The notes below the pieces were generated by a model. It did not search any database. It was not told the DNA's origin and saw only the letters and a list, made by a program, of their open reading frames with translations. This document shows, one piece after another, positions 1 to 12,054 of a stretch of 64,000 nucleotides of DNA. The DNA is taken from contig NC_039308.1 in assembly GCF_900246225.1 (NCBI RefSeq), positions 32,040,256 to 32,104,255 of the forward strand. The letters run 5' to 3'. The stretch comes from Astatotilapia calliptera (lineage: Eukaryota; Chordata; Actinopteri; Cichliformes; Cichlidae). Positions within the stretch are counted from its first letter, which is position 1; each line of letters opens with the position of its first letter. Both the position numbers and the translations under genes were made by a program.

Positions 1-44
1 ATCCGCTGGGCTCTGTGGGCAGCTGGTACCCGATATGGAGCGAA

Positions 45-336
45 ATGGGCTTACGCGGTGCCCCAGCCCGGGCCTTCTTTTGCTTCTCCGTCGGTGTTCT
101 TTTCTTCGCTATAGGCTGGCTGTACCGGCAGCTCTTCAGTCCTCTGGAACTGCTCAGGTCGCCCGAAGACGTGGGATACGTCGAGGAGGACGGTCGCACC
201 AAAGCGCAGGCAGCCAACGACGCCAGGCGCAGGAGGAAAATCGGGGAGCTCCCACCGGTTTACCCAAACGGCTGGTACCGAGTCCTGGACTCACACATGC
301 TGCAGAGGGGCGAGGTCAAAAGTGTGTCTATTCTAG
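45..336 (+). CDS. nvd: nvd exon 1: membrane anchor and start of Rieske domain
   Basis: Begins MGLRGAPARAFFCFSVGVLF, a membrane segment followed by an Arg-rich linker (DARRRRK), then PNGWYRVLDS, the usual lead-in to a Rieske domain. It ends at a GTACGA donor with one base of a Gly codon. An overlapping ATG at 35 is in a different frame and gives no family match. Confidence 0.82.
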
Positions 337-3300
337 GTACGATGCATAGTGGTGGTTGGATCACTGCTCTTAACAGGGAATAACAGAAGAAACACAGTTA
401 CGTTACAGTATATGGTGTGCAAATGCTAAGTAAAAGAAACAAAAAGCACCAGCAGTTGTAATTAGCAAAAAATAAATAAATCAGATGCTGGTATACGGGC
501 AGGCTGACTAGACAACGTGTTTATTAACAGAGTTGCAGCAAGTTAAAGAGTCATTTAAAGCTGTAAACTTAAAATTAGGCTATATATGTGTTCAATAAAA
601 GTTTGGGGGATATTAAATGTGTGCTAGCAGCTTACTTTGGACTTTGGAAATTGGACAATGATGTAATGACCCTTCGTGACTGTTAAAGTTTAACTCAAAG
701 TTTGATTGAGTGATTAGACTGAGCTTTGTAGGCTTATATGTAGGCTTATTTTTACAGGTGTTTATTCGGCTATGCATGCCTTTCAACAATATCAGAAATT
801 CCATCTGCAGGGCTTTTCCACATAATTTATGGCTGACATAATTTTAATAATGGATAGTTGTTAATGGTTAGTTATTTTTGTCAAAACTGCATTTTTGAAT
901 GAGTAAACAAATTGCTGGTTGTTTTCTGGGTGCATGGTGAAAGTGTGGGGTACAGTATGGGGTAAAGTATAAATGCACCAAATTCAGTTTGCCCCCATCA
1001 TGAGGGATAAGCTGAATTTCTTTTCAAGCAGTCAGGTAAGTGTTACAAGTGCCCGACACAGAATTATTTAAACTTTCATTTCCAGGTGTGTAAAAGAATA
1101 AGTGTGATACTTATTGAAGCACAGCAAGTAACATTATTGTCAGACCTTTTAGTTGTTTGCCACCTTTCCAGCAACCCAGATGTTTGCTATCTCATCCAGG
1201 TAGGACTGTTGCCAAGACAGACGAAACAAGCTCACATTACAATATTTTTGGAATTCAGGGAATGTAAAAGCATTTCAACACGTTGGCCAGGCCTTTGTTA
1301 AGAAAACGGTTGTGCATTATGGTGCTTAGTAACATTTTTTCTTTTACACAAAGGTTCAAGCTTCACCTGCATGTTTGGTTTGAAGGCGCCTTGGAGACAC
1401 AGTGTTGCCATTACTGATGTTAATTACTTCACGGCAACATTAGTGCTTTGAAATAAGAGCTAGTTTCTTCATTAATTAATGCGTTAATAATTTTCTTGAT
1501 TAGAGAATTAGAGAAGAAAACTTTAATGAATGCACATTTTCTAGAGCCTTAGGTTTGTTTTATAATTGTTTTTTATCATTCTGGTAACTTGCAAGAACTC
1601 TTCATTTGAATATCTAGTGTTTATTCTTTTTCTAATCCAACACTTGTTTATTATTACATCACATTTTATTATTAAGATCTGTCTTTAATGATAAGGTTTG
1701 ATGTGTGAGCACTAGCTGACCCCTTTGATCTCCTGCATCAGGTTTTTCTGTGATCAACAACAAGACGGTCTCATCACTGATGGCCTAAAGTTTATGTGTA
1801 TTGATTCAACCGCTGTTGTGTTTCACTTACAGATTTGTGCTTCTCATGTTGATATGTGGTGGGACTGTTTGATCTCTTCAGAGAGTTTCTTTGAGTTTGA
1901 GTTCAAAAGGGTTTCAAAGAGCCTGTCGGGCTTTTTAGGTTTCTGTCACATAGCTTTCAGTAAATGACAAACAAACAGTGTATGAGAGGATTTCACACCT
2001 GGAAAAGATATCCACCGGTAAAAAGTGAGACTTGCTCTTGTGGATTCAGCTCACAGTTGTAAATAACAGTCATCTTTTCATCAATTGCTCTTTAACACTA
2101 GGAAGGCCCAGAGCCCAGCCATTTGGCTTTTCTACCTTTAAAACCCGGAGAGCAGCCAAATGGCTGGTAGGCTTTTAGCTAAGCTTTAGCTTCAGGCAAG
2201 TGGAAGCTAAATTGGCTAGTCATTCATATGTAAATTGGGTTGTTACCTGGGAATTCTGGAGGGAGGGGAGTGGGGGTGTGTGGATGAGGGGGTGGGGGAG
2301 CTGCTAAAAGCGGTGAGCTTCCTTTTGTTTCATCTTGATGCATTCTCAATCATCCAGGGAAACAAATCTCCAAAAGTCACCAACTTGGAGTGTTTCAGTT
2401 TGCCATCTTAGGGAGAAATCAACACACATGGGTGTATGTCCTTTGTTGCTGAGATTTATTGATAAAAACAGTACAAAAAATCAACCATTTGTACACATTT
2501 TTACAAATAATTATAAAAAGTGAGTGAGTACATTTCAACATTTTCAGCAATCACTCACAATCCTGGCACTGCCATGGTATCTGTAGTCTGCATTTACCAC
2601 ATGTGTATCTGTTGCAGTGAACACATCGCACAGTGGCATGATTGTTCTTGCAATTGTGTTTGACCTGACACATGGCTCTTTTTCCAGGGCTCGGTGTGGA
2701 GGGTTGTGTCAAAGGCAACTGTTCTTTTCTTGCCTTCTTCGCAGCTACATGAGAGTGAGCTAACTCCCTTGCAAGCTCCACCAGGAAGTCCACCCGTCTT
2801 TCCTTCGTCCCGGAGCATGCTTGATACAGCACATGTGCATTCAGTGCTGCCATGTCAATCATGTTATAAAACACGGCAACTGGCCAGCGCCGTGTTCCTC
2901 TGCGGACAGTGTACTCCCGAACCATCTGGTCCATCACATCCACGCCACACTTTGTTTTGTTGTAAAGGGTGACAGTGTTTGGCTTCCTTTTGGTAGTGTT
3001 ATCAGTCTGAACCACGCCGTGCATGCTGCTAAGAATATAGACTGTCTTCTTCCGTTTGGCCGCATACGCCGTCAGCGTGGCAGCAGAGGTTGAAGGAATG
3101 GAGAGTTTAAATGTTAGTTGTAAACAGCTATATCATATAATAACTGCAGCTGTAGCTGTGATCAGACATCCCCCTGCAGGCCCTGAAGCTGAGCTCTGAG
3201 GTCCTCACAAACCTGCTGGAGCCAGCTTCCATCCTGGGGAGCACGTTTTTGTGTTTCAGCGCGGGGCGAGGCACAAAACCCAGATGGTCCAGATGGACCA

Positions 3301-6300
3301 GATGGTTCGGGAGTACACTGTCCGCAGAGGAACACGGCGCTGGCCAGTTGCCGTGTTTTATAACATGATTGACATGGCAGCACTGAATGCACATGTGCTG
3401 TATCAAGCATGCTCCGGGACGAAGGAAAGACGGGTGGACTTCCTGGTGGAGCTTGCAAGGGAGTTAGCTCACTCTCATGTAGCTGCGAAGAAGGCAAGAA
3501 AAGAACAGTTGCCTTTGACACAACCCTCCACACCGAGCCCTGGAAAAAGAGCCATGTGTCAGGTCAAACACAATTGCAAGAACAATCATGCCACTGTGCG
3601 ATGTGTTCACTGCAACAGATACACATGTGGTAAATGCAGACTACAGATACCATGGCAGTGCCAGGATTGTGAGTGATTGCTGAAAATGTTGAAATGTACT
3701 CACTCACTTTTTATAATTATTTGTAAAAATGTGTACAAATGGTTGATTTTTTGTACTGTTTTTATCAATAAATCTCAGCAACAAAGGACATACACCCATG
3801 TGTGTTGATTTCTCCCTAAGATGGCAAACTGAAACACTCCAAGTTGGTGACTTTTGGAGATTTGTTTCCCTGGATGATTGAGAATGCATCAAGATGAAAC
3901 AAAAGGAAGCTCACCGCTTTTAGCAGCTCCCCCCCCCCCTCATCCACACACCCCCACTCCCCTCCCTCCAGAATTCCCAGGTAACAACCCAATTTACATA
4001 TGAATGACTAGCCAATTTAGCTTCCACTTGCCTGAAGCTAAAGCTTAGCTAAAAGCCTACCAGCCATTTGGCTGGTGGCGGGTTTTAAAGGTAGAAAGGT
4101 AGAAGCCTGGGACTGCCAGTGTTAAGTGAGTTACACAAGTTAGCAACATACTGTAATCCTGTGTTCCTGCCCTGTCTGCAACACCCTTCATAAAGGAAAA
4201 GCAAACATCATCGAACAACAGTTGAGTTAGGCTGTTGTGCTACAAAAGTCTCCACCAACTGACTTCACCAAATACAACCTTTCACGTCAGTATACATTTT
4301 ATTGGATCTTACAATCAGAGTTAGCAAAGCAATCTACTGGTCTTCACATCAAGGTGGAGCTGTAGTTTATTAATGCAATCTTCATTAATGTTCGTGGAGA
4401 CCTTTTCATTTGTTTGTTCGTTCTGTATTTATAGAACGACTCATTTACTAGATCATTGCATTTTTAGATTTGTATGAGGGTTTGGCATTGTAGAAATACA
4501 CCGTGCTCAAGGGCTAGGTATGTCCCAGGCCTGCGTGAGTGTGAAGGCAGGCGGACTGAGATGAACAAAAGAAAGCTATTTATTAAAGGCTGATGGCAGG
4601 ATTGAACAAATGCAAAACACAGAGTACAAAGGAAACTGAAAACTACAACAACTTGAAACCTAAACGTGGAAACACACTAAGGCCAAGAAAACAATGAAGC
4701 TAGGAAACAAAGAGGGAGGAATAAAGCTGGAATCTCATATTTAAATGAGATTCAGATTTATTTCTCCCTCTAGAAACTAGAAAGTAAAAAAAAAAAATCA
4801 GCACCATAACAAAGCCACGTTATAGCAGCTACTATTTTCATTTCACGCCAATTTGAAACACCACCTGATATCAACCACCACAGACATTTTATACATTCCA
4901 ATGCTGTCTGCTGTGATTTAACTAATCCCCTTACATCTGTTATATTTATCCTTTGTAAACATGTTTTATCAGAAGAGAGTGTCGCCTCTAGTTGAACTGC
5001 ACCCAAAAGTGAACTGACATCATAGTTTCTATGACTGGCACTCTGTATATGTTTATGGGACTAGTAACTAAAAGGGATACCATAACACCAATATCAGAAA
5101 TGATCAAACACGTTGTGACTGTGCAATTATTTTTTAACCCTGTCCATAACAGAGAATCACGTTACAAACTACAAGATGCATTTCCATCGCATTAGCTTGT
5201 ATTGCTAGAATACTTAAATCCCAAGTCAATTTGCTGAACCAACTTAAATGCATTGCATTGCTAAAAAGATCATTAGAATTAATCCAGGTAAAGCACAAAT
5301 TTGAAAAAGTTGTTGCACAAAAACAAAACGAAAATAACTGAGTTGAATGGCATTCCTTCAAAAAAGGGAATGAACTTTTATGTTTCACTGGAAAATACAT
5401 GAAAACAATCATGACAGTTGAAAATAAAAATAAAACATTTTAAACTGTATAGTATAGTAAAAAAAGGCAATATTTTTAAAAACAGTATTTTGAAAAAATT
5501 TTGTTTTGAAAACACACATTGAAAGCTCACATGTCATAAGGAGCTCCATATTTTGATATTTGAATGATATAACTATAGCTTCAGATATGCTGATTCCCTA
5601 AAGCTGCCTTGAGGTTTATTTTGAAAATATTTCATTTCATTTGATTAACTGGGTGCCTTTATTTCGAAAAACAAACAACAACAACCAACACTATCTGGTA
5701 CATTTAAATCATCTTTAAAAAACAAAAACACTTTTTTTTTTCATGTCTATAACATAAGAAAAAGAAGCAATTGCAAGGTTGCAAGGTTTGCAAACATAAA
5801 GATATCAAAAAGCTGGAGGTAACGAGTGAAAGAGGCTTTGAAGAGAATTTGGAAAGTATATATGCTAAAAAAAGATAAGCAATTGAAAGGTTTTGTAGCT
5901 AAAAGTTTTCTCAAGTAGATGCATGTTGACTGATTGGTTTTTCTACACGTTGGGAATCTTACTGTGAGTACAAGTGTGGCAGGTTATTAGACCTCCTACA
6001 CACTGCAAGTGTGATGCAGAGCAGTGGTTGCCAATTTGAGAAGTTGCCAGAAACCCACCAGGGTGTGTCAGCATGTTGGAAAACATAATAAGAAGCATAC
6101 AGATTGTTTTTCTCTAGATAACATACACATTTCTCTACCCATAATTCACACTGGATATATTTTATTTTTCTAACTTCTCTTTTCCGCTTTCTTCCTCACT
6201 ATATCTTCTAGGTTCAGTTCTCCCTGTAGCCCCTGACATTTTACTCCCCCAAATTCTTTTGACCCAAAAAAAGATTGGCACCCATTCAGGATCTGCATCC

Positions 6301-9300
6301 TGCTGTGTCTCCCTCCTAACTTTTCTCTGCAGTAATGCATTCACATATTAAATTCTGCTGAGTGTGTCTTTTCCACCGTGCAGTTCTCTGTAGTGTCGTT
6401 AAATTCTGCTCTCCCAACAGTCTGGGGGCAGCAGTGCAGTGCTGTGTCACCCTTCATCTGGATTATTTGGTGTCTCAGATTCTTTTAGTACCCTGACTAA
6501 TCACTAGTAGAGCTTGCTCAGCTGTCACTCTATACTACAGTTGCTCAGCTTGCACCAACCTGAGTGCTGTCTGAGCACGACAGATCGAAAGCTCAGCTAA
6601 AAATCCAGCAAAGACAGTAGGAAGAGATCTTCTGATCTTGTGTCAATTTAGACATGCACCACAGGAAGCACTTTCCAAGAAGACCTCCACTAGGAACGCC
6701 ATTTGACCATAATAGGTGTGCACCGTTCCATTTAAAATTTTGTGCCGCAGTAATTCTGATGCAACTGCATTTGATTTTGTTTCAACAAACAAAATAAAGC
6801 TCATCAGAATCATTTCAAAGATCATACAAATCTTCTATGGGTGGCATTAATTGTTAATGGAATAATTTAAGAAACACAAAGTTGTGCATTATAAAATGTA
6901 AAATCTGGCATAATAATTACTAATTCTGTGTATGGGTTGGGTTGTTTCTTGGAAAATTTGTGTGTTTCTTCGTTAATAAGTGCTGTCTATAATTAGCTAT
7001 ATTGCTCCAAGTAGGGCACTAAGGAACATACTAAGAAGCGGGGAAAAGGGAATATGCTGCAAAGAATGCACGTTTGTTTTTCCTTTCTCTTGAACTGTAC
7101 AATAAATATGCAAACACTGGTCTGGTTTGGATAAAACTGTACAAAAACTACAGTTTGCACAGTACTGTTATCCACTATGGCCCATTAGTGACAGTTCACA
7201 AACCCAGTATTAAAACCTTTCTCTGCTTATAATCATAGGTGAGCAGGTGGCAGTGTTTCGGGGCCACGATGGAAAGGCCTATGTGGTGGATGCCTACTGC
7301 CCTCACCTGGGTGCCAACCTTGCTGTGGGTGGACGGGTGTTTGGGAACTGCATCGAGTGTCCATTTCATGGATGGCAGTTTCAGGGGGATAATGGTGTAT
7401 GTGTGAAGATTCCCTATGCAGAAAAAGGTATTATAATATTGTTATGTCACAGTTCTAAGTAACCTTGAATGTTTGGATAATATGCTCGCTAAGAAACAAA
7501 AATCACTATTTTAGAAAACCTACATAAAGAAAGCAAGTTACTGAACATTTCATTGCGATTTGTAATGAGAAGACATTTAAAGCCTTCATAAATATTAGGT
7601 CCAAATCTGAAACTGATGGCAGTTTAATCTTCAGATGTGCATGAATATGCTTAGCCAATGGCTTAAAATATTATATAAACTTAGAAGTAAACAGACCAGG
7701 GTCAGATGTTATTGGTCAGTTATTAGTTATTGGATTGGATTGGTTATGATTATTGGTTATTGGATGTTATTGGTCAGATGTTAACTGACATGGGTGTAGG
7801 GCTGCTCGATTATGGCAAAAATGATAATCACGATTATTTTCACTGAAATTGAGATCACGATTATTTGACGATATTTATTTCGTCCGCCAGAGCTTATATT
7901 ATTTTTTTACATGCTGTAGTGCCATTTGTGGGAGCATTTCAAGTTGCTATACATCAATACAACTGTTATAGCCCATATTTTAAAAATGTGTATGCATTAA
8001 GTCCATAGTAACTACATTAATTGCAAAAAAGTGCAATAAACTACAAAAAAATTGAAAATCGTTTTTGTTTTTACATATATTTCTACTTGGAGAAATTTAA
8101 GAGGTTTATCCCTCAAAACTTTAAATACAAAAAAGTTGCAAAAAATAGTTTACAACAACAGGAAATTTATTTTGAGTGTCTTCATAGTTTTATTTTTGGA
8201 GATACAGCAATTTTTATATACTGCAGGAAAAACAAAAAAACAATCCTATGATGCAAATTTGCAAAGAATGTGCATGTGCATCAAAATAAACTATTTCCAG
8301 CAGTGCAATTCGAGTTCTAAGGCCTACAAGTAAAAAACTACATTTTCCGCAAAAACGACGTCACTTGCGATAGTTCGCGTTGGCGTCTTGTTCAATGTGG
8401 GAAGTTCATGATCGGATCGTCAAAGCGTGTTTCTGGAATATTATGTTTTTGTTCCTGCAAGCTCTTTTTATGCAATTTTTGCAAAGCTATATGTGGAAGG
8501 AAACCGTGACCGAGGACAAGCTGATGGCATAAGAAGTACGTACAACTCCTCTGGTTTCATATGGAAAAAAATTTATTGTGCTAGCTTAGCGTTCAGGTTC
8601 TACAGGGATTTAAAAATAGTTACACAAAATGAGCATGCTGCTCTGACCGGCTTTAACCCTTTACAGCCGATCGGAGCGGGCACGCTCTGTTTTGCGTAAC
8701 TACTTTTAAATCCCGGTAGCTCTGCAACCACGTAAGCTAGCGCAATAATTTTTTTTGCATATGAAACTGGAGGAGTTGTACTTACATCTTATGCCATCAG
8801 CTTGTCCTAGGTCACGGTTTCCTTCCACATATAGCTTTGCAAAAACTGCATAAAAATCACTTGCAGCAACAAAAACATGATATTCCAGAAACACGCTTCG
8901 CCGATCCATCAGCTGTTTGTAACACTTCCTACGTCCATCAGCGCGAACTATCACATGACCGCATGACCTGCCCGAAACCGGAAGTGACGTCATTTTGCGG
9001 AAATGTAGTTTTTTACGATCGGGACCTTATGAGCTTGTGTTTTACTTGTTATGTGTTTTAAAAAGTTATGTTTGACTTTATGACTTTCTGTGTCGTTTCT
9101 GGGATGCTTAGGACTCATATTGCACTGCTGGAAATAGTTTATTTTGATGCATATGCTGTTATTTTGCAAATTTGCACTATAATATTTATTTTCGTTTTTC
9201 CTGCAGTATATAAAAATTGGTGTATTTCAAAAATAAAACTATGAAGACACTCAAAATAAATTTCCTGTGGTGGGAAACTAGTTTGTGTAACTTTTTTGTA

Positions 9301-11972
9301 TTTACAGTTTTGAGGGATAAGCCTCTTAAATTTCTCTAACTAGAAATATATGTTAAAAAAACAAAAACGATTTTCAATTTTTTTGTAGTTTATTGCACTT
9401 TTTTGCAATTTATGTAATTACTATGCACCTAATGCAGACATATTATTAAAGGTTGGGCTATAATGGTTGTATTGATGTATAGCAACTTGAAATGCTCCCA
9501 AAAATGGCTCCACAGCATGTAAAAATATAATATAAGCTCTGGCGAACTTGGTTCTATGGTAGGTCTTAAAGGGTTAAAGGTTTAACAATAACAATGTATT
9601 GAATAATGACTTTAAAAAATAATATAAAATAGTGTGCAAATACTGATAACAGCGCAAATGTTTGCAATATAAGAAATAAATGAAAAATGTGAACTTTGCA
9701 GTGTTGCTCTGTGGTGCAGCTACGACACCATAGCAAAGTTTACACACTGTGTCTACTTGATCCACGTCTGACTCCGCGAAGCCATAATGTTTCCACACCA
9801 CTTAAGTTTTTTTTTTTTACCTCTCTTTTCAACCAACGGCAGTCCACTCCTCTCCAAATAACTTCTGCTTAGCTTTCCGAGCTTCCCTCGGGTCCTGTGT
9901 AAGCATATTGTGTGGGCCTGATCCCTGCCATACCAATATTGCTGTGTGGGTGTCAGTGTGTGTGGTCATGTATTACTTATTGTTGTGGGGACACAAATTT
10001 GTTTACACACTCATATTGTGAGGTCTCGCCTACTTTATGGGGACAAATTGCAAGGTAAATCATTCAATTTTAGGGTGAAGGCTTGAGTCAGGGTTAGGGT
10101 AAGGTTCAGGCAGGGACTTGTGATGGGTAGAGTCAGGATAAGTGTCCAGGAAATTAATGTAAGTTAATGTAACGTCCCCAAAAGTGATGGAAACACAACG
10201 TGTGTGCGCGCGCGCACGTGCATGGGGTTAGGGTCAAATGTTGGATGTATTTTGGTGTTTTATTGTTTTGTGAAATGTTTACATTGTTTATTTATGTGTT
10301 CATCCTTGTTGTACTAATACAACTTATTATAGAATAACTTGGCATTTTACTACCTTTGTTGCACAGTGTTGCCTTGAAGCAACAAACTAATATCTGTTTA
10401 GGGGGGGGCAGGGTGTCAAATTTTATGATTGATATATTATTAGGGATCCTAAAGCTCCCCCAAAATAGGGAGAAATATTTTTTTCCCCCAAAATTAAAAA
10501 GTCATGCAGTAGAGGGTTAAAGGGGTTGTGATTTAGTCTGGGGTTTCATTTGTCCATCAGTGCCTGATTTTGCCAGCGTGCGCAGCTGGCCCAGCTGTGA
10601 GGTCAACGAGCAAATCTTGGTTTGGTTTCACTGTGATGGAGAAGGACCTCAGTGGATCGTCCCTGAGCAGCCGGAGATCACAAATGATGAGTGGGTCTAT
10701 CGGGGGAGAACTGAGCATTTTATTAATGCTCATATACAGGTATGGTTCATACATCTGAGTGGAAATGTATGGAAACTTGTATCTTCTCTTGTATCTTCTC
10801 TGTTTGTCACCTATTAGAGATAGGTGACAAAAAGATATAAAGATATTAAAAATATAATGACATAATGTTTTTCAGTGGCAGAAGCAAGCTTCCATAAGGA
10901 ATTCCAAGTCACTCTATAAATAAAATGTATGTTGTGACAAAAAACTAATCTATCTTCTAATGATTTGTATGTCAGTAGTGTACACTGTCTTTAGGGTAGT
11001 GTTTCTATATCCATCTGTACATCAGTTACCTTCAATTTAGCATCAGTTTCCTTTTCATGGTCACTCCTCACACACTGCAATGAACCATGCATTGTTGATA
11101 TTTATTCAGATTGGTTCTGATCAGAAGCAAAGCTACAAGCTTTTCATCTCCCTAAAACAACACTTGTGCTAATACTAAGATATCTCTAGAGTATACTAAG
11201 GTGTCACGATCCTGGGTCTTATGACCCAGCGTTTTGGGTTTTAGTTCATTTTGATGTTTATAGTGTATGTTTAAGCTCATTAGGTTTTCTATGTTCATTT
11301 GCTTATTATATTCCCCTTGTGTTTTCAACCCTTGTGTTAAGTCTCCCTTATCCTTTATGTGTTTCACGTCTGTTTCTTATGTTGTTAAGTTCATGTAGTC
11401 ATGTCAGTGTTTCATTGTTTCCTATTTTATTTTGAAAGAGGTCCTGTGCTTCTGTGTTTTGTTTTACTCTTTCCCTGTGGCGTCATTATGTCTACTGTGC
11501 CTTTCTGTCCCATGTTTCACGTCTCTATGGCTGTGTCCCAATTCAGGGTCTGCACGCTTGAAGTACGCGCACTACGCGTACTACGTACAGTGCGTACTAT
11601 AAGTACGAGTAGTGCGGAAGTGAGAGGCTTGTGAAATGGGACGGTCTGGCCTTCGTTGCGCTGTTCAGGTTGCCTAGCAACCATGATACTAACCGCAAGA
11701 AACGCAAGATAGTATGACATAAATGAAGGAGAAAAAATGTTTTGTTGGTGATTCATTTTTGTCATGACATAACTTTGATTAGTTGAGTATCTGAGGCTGA
11801 GACCACGGGACTGTAAAACATGATTGTTGGGCTTCATTTCTGTACTGAACAGTCAGTTCAAGAGTAGTTAGTAAATAACAATTAGCTCTTGTTGTTCATG
11901 AGACTAAAGTCATCTCACTGTGGTAATGTAAATATAATATGACCAATATTATAGTATTGTCACATTATTATG

Positions 11973-12054
<82 letters not shown>

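Larger units (their letters stand above)
2096..4121. mobile_element. piggyBac element rearranged into a head-to-head inverted repeat
   Basis: Flanked on both sides by TTAA (2092-2095 and 4122-4125), the piggyBac target duplication. The ends start CACTAGGAAGG and, read from the other side, CACTGGCAGTC. Two near-identical inverted arms, about 2096-2935 and 3292-4121, each carry one terminal repeat, a non-coding tail and the 3' part of the same transposase gene facing inward. A 356-bp loop separates them. There is no second kind of end: both termini are the same end of the parent element. The near identity of the arms (translated stretches match residue for residue) argues for a recent event or ongoing gene conversion. 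It sits in nvd intron 1. Confidence 0.88.
337..7238. other. nvd intron 1 (6.9 kb)
   Basis: AT-rich intron. Besides the piggyBac inverted-repeat element at 2096-4121 and a possible repeat tail at about 4530-4740 I recognise nothing coding. The small open frames here have no family features. Confidence 0.7.
7796..9900. mobile_element. hAT-like MITE interrupted by a TTAA-type insertion
   Basis: The left part (7796-7881) begins AGGGCTGCTCGATTATGGC and has repeated AATCACGATTATT motifs, a head common to a dispersed teleost hAT-type repeat. The right part resumes near 9585 (TTAACAATAACAATGTATTG) and runs to about 9900. The piece between is a pair of unrelated TTAA elements. The far terminal repeat was not located, so the right border is approximate. 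Confidence 0.5.
7428..10560. other. nvd intron 2
   Basis: Almost filled by repeats: a hAT-like MITE split by a hairpin pair of TTAA-type elements, then a GGGGAC/TTAGGG-like repeat at about 9950-10220. No coding signal of its own. Confidence 0.7.

Noticed and set aside
15..383. Reading exon 1 of nvd as a longer protein from a GTG at 15 and through the donor at 336
   Set aside because: GTG starts are not used in animal genes as a rule, and the tail after 336 has no family similarity, while splicing to 7239 restores the Rieske domain.
2694..3093. Open frames on the plus strand of the left piggyBac arm and on the minus strand of the right arm (3128-3533)
   Set aside because: They are antisense shadows of the transposase fragment; only the other strand carries the piggyBac motifs.
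8021..8699. Three plus-strand frames of 76-93 codons
   Set aside because: They lie within the MITE copy, are not conserved in frame in copies B and C and show no transposase motif.
10060..10120. GGTTAGGGT-like motifs as an interstitial telomere
   Set aside because: Only a few imperfect units, and they are part of a common dispersed repeat.
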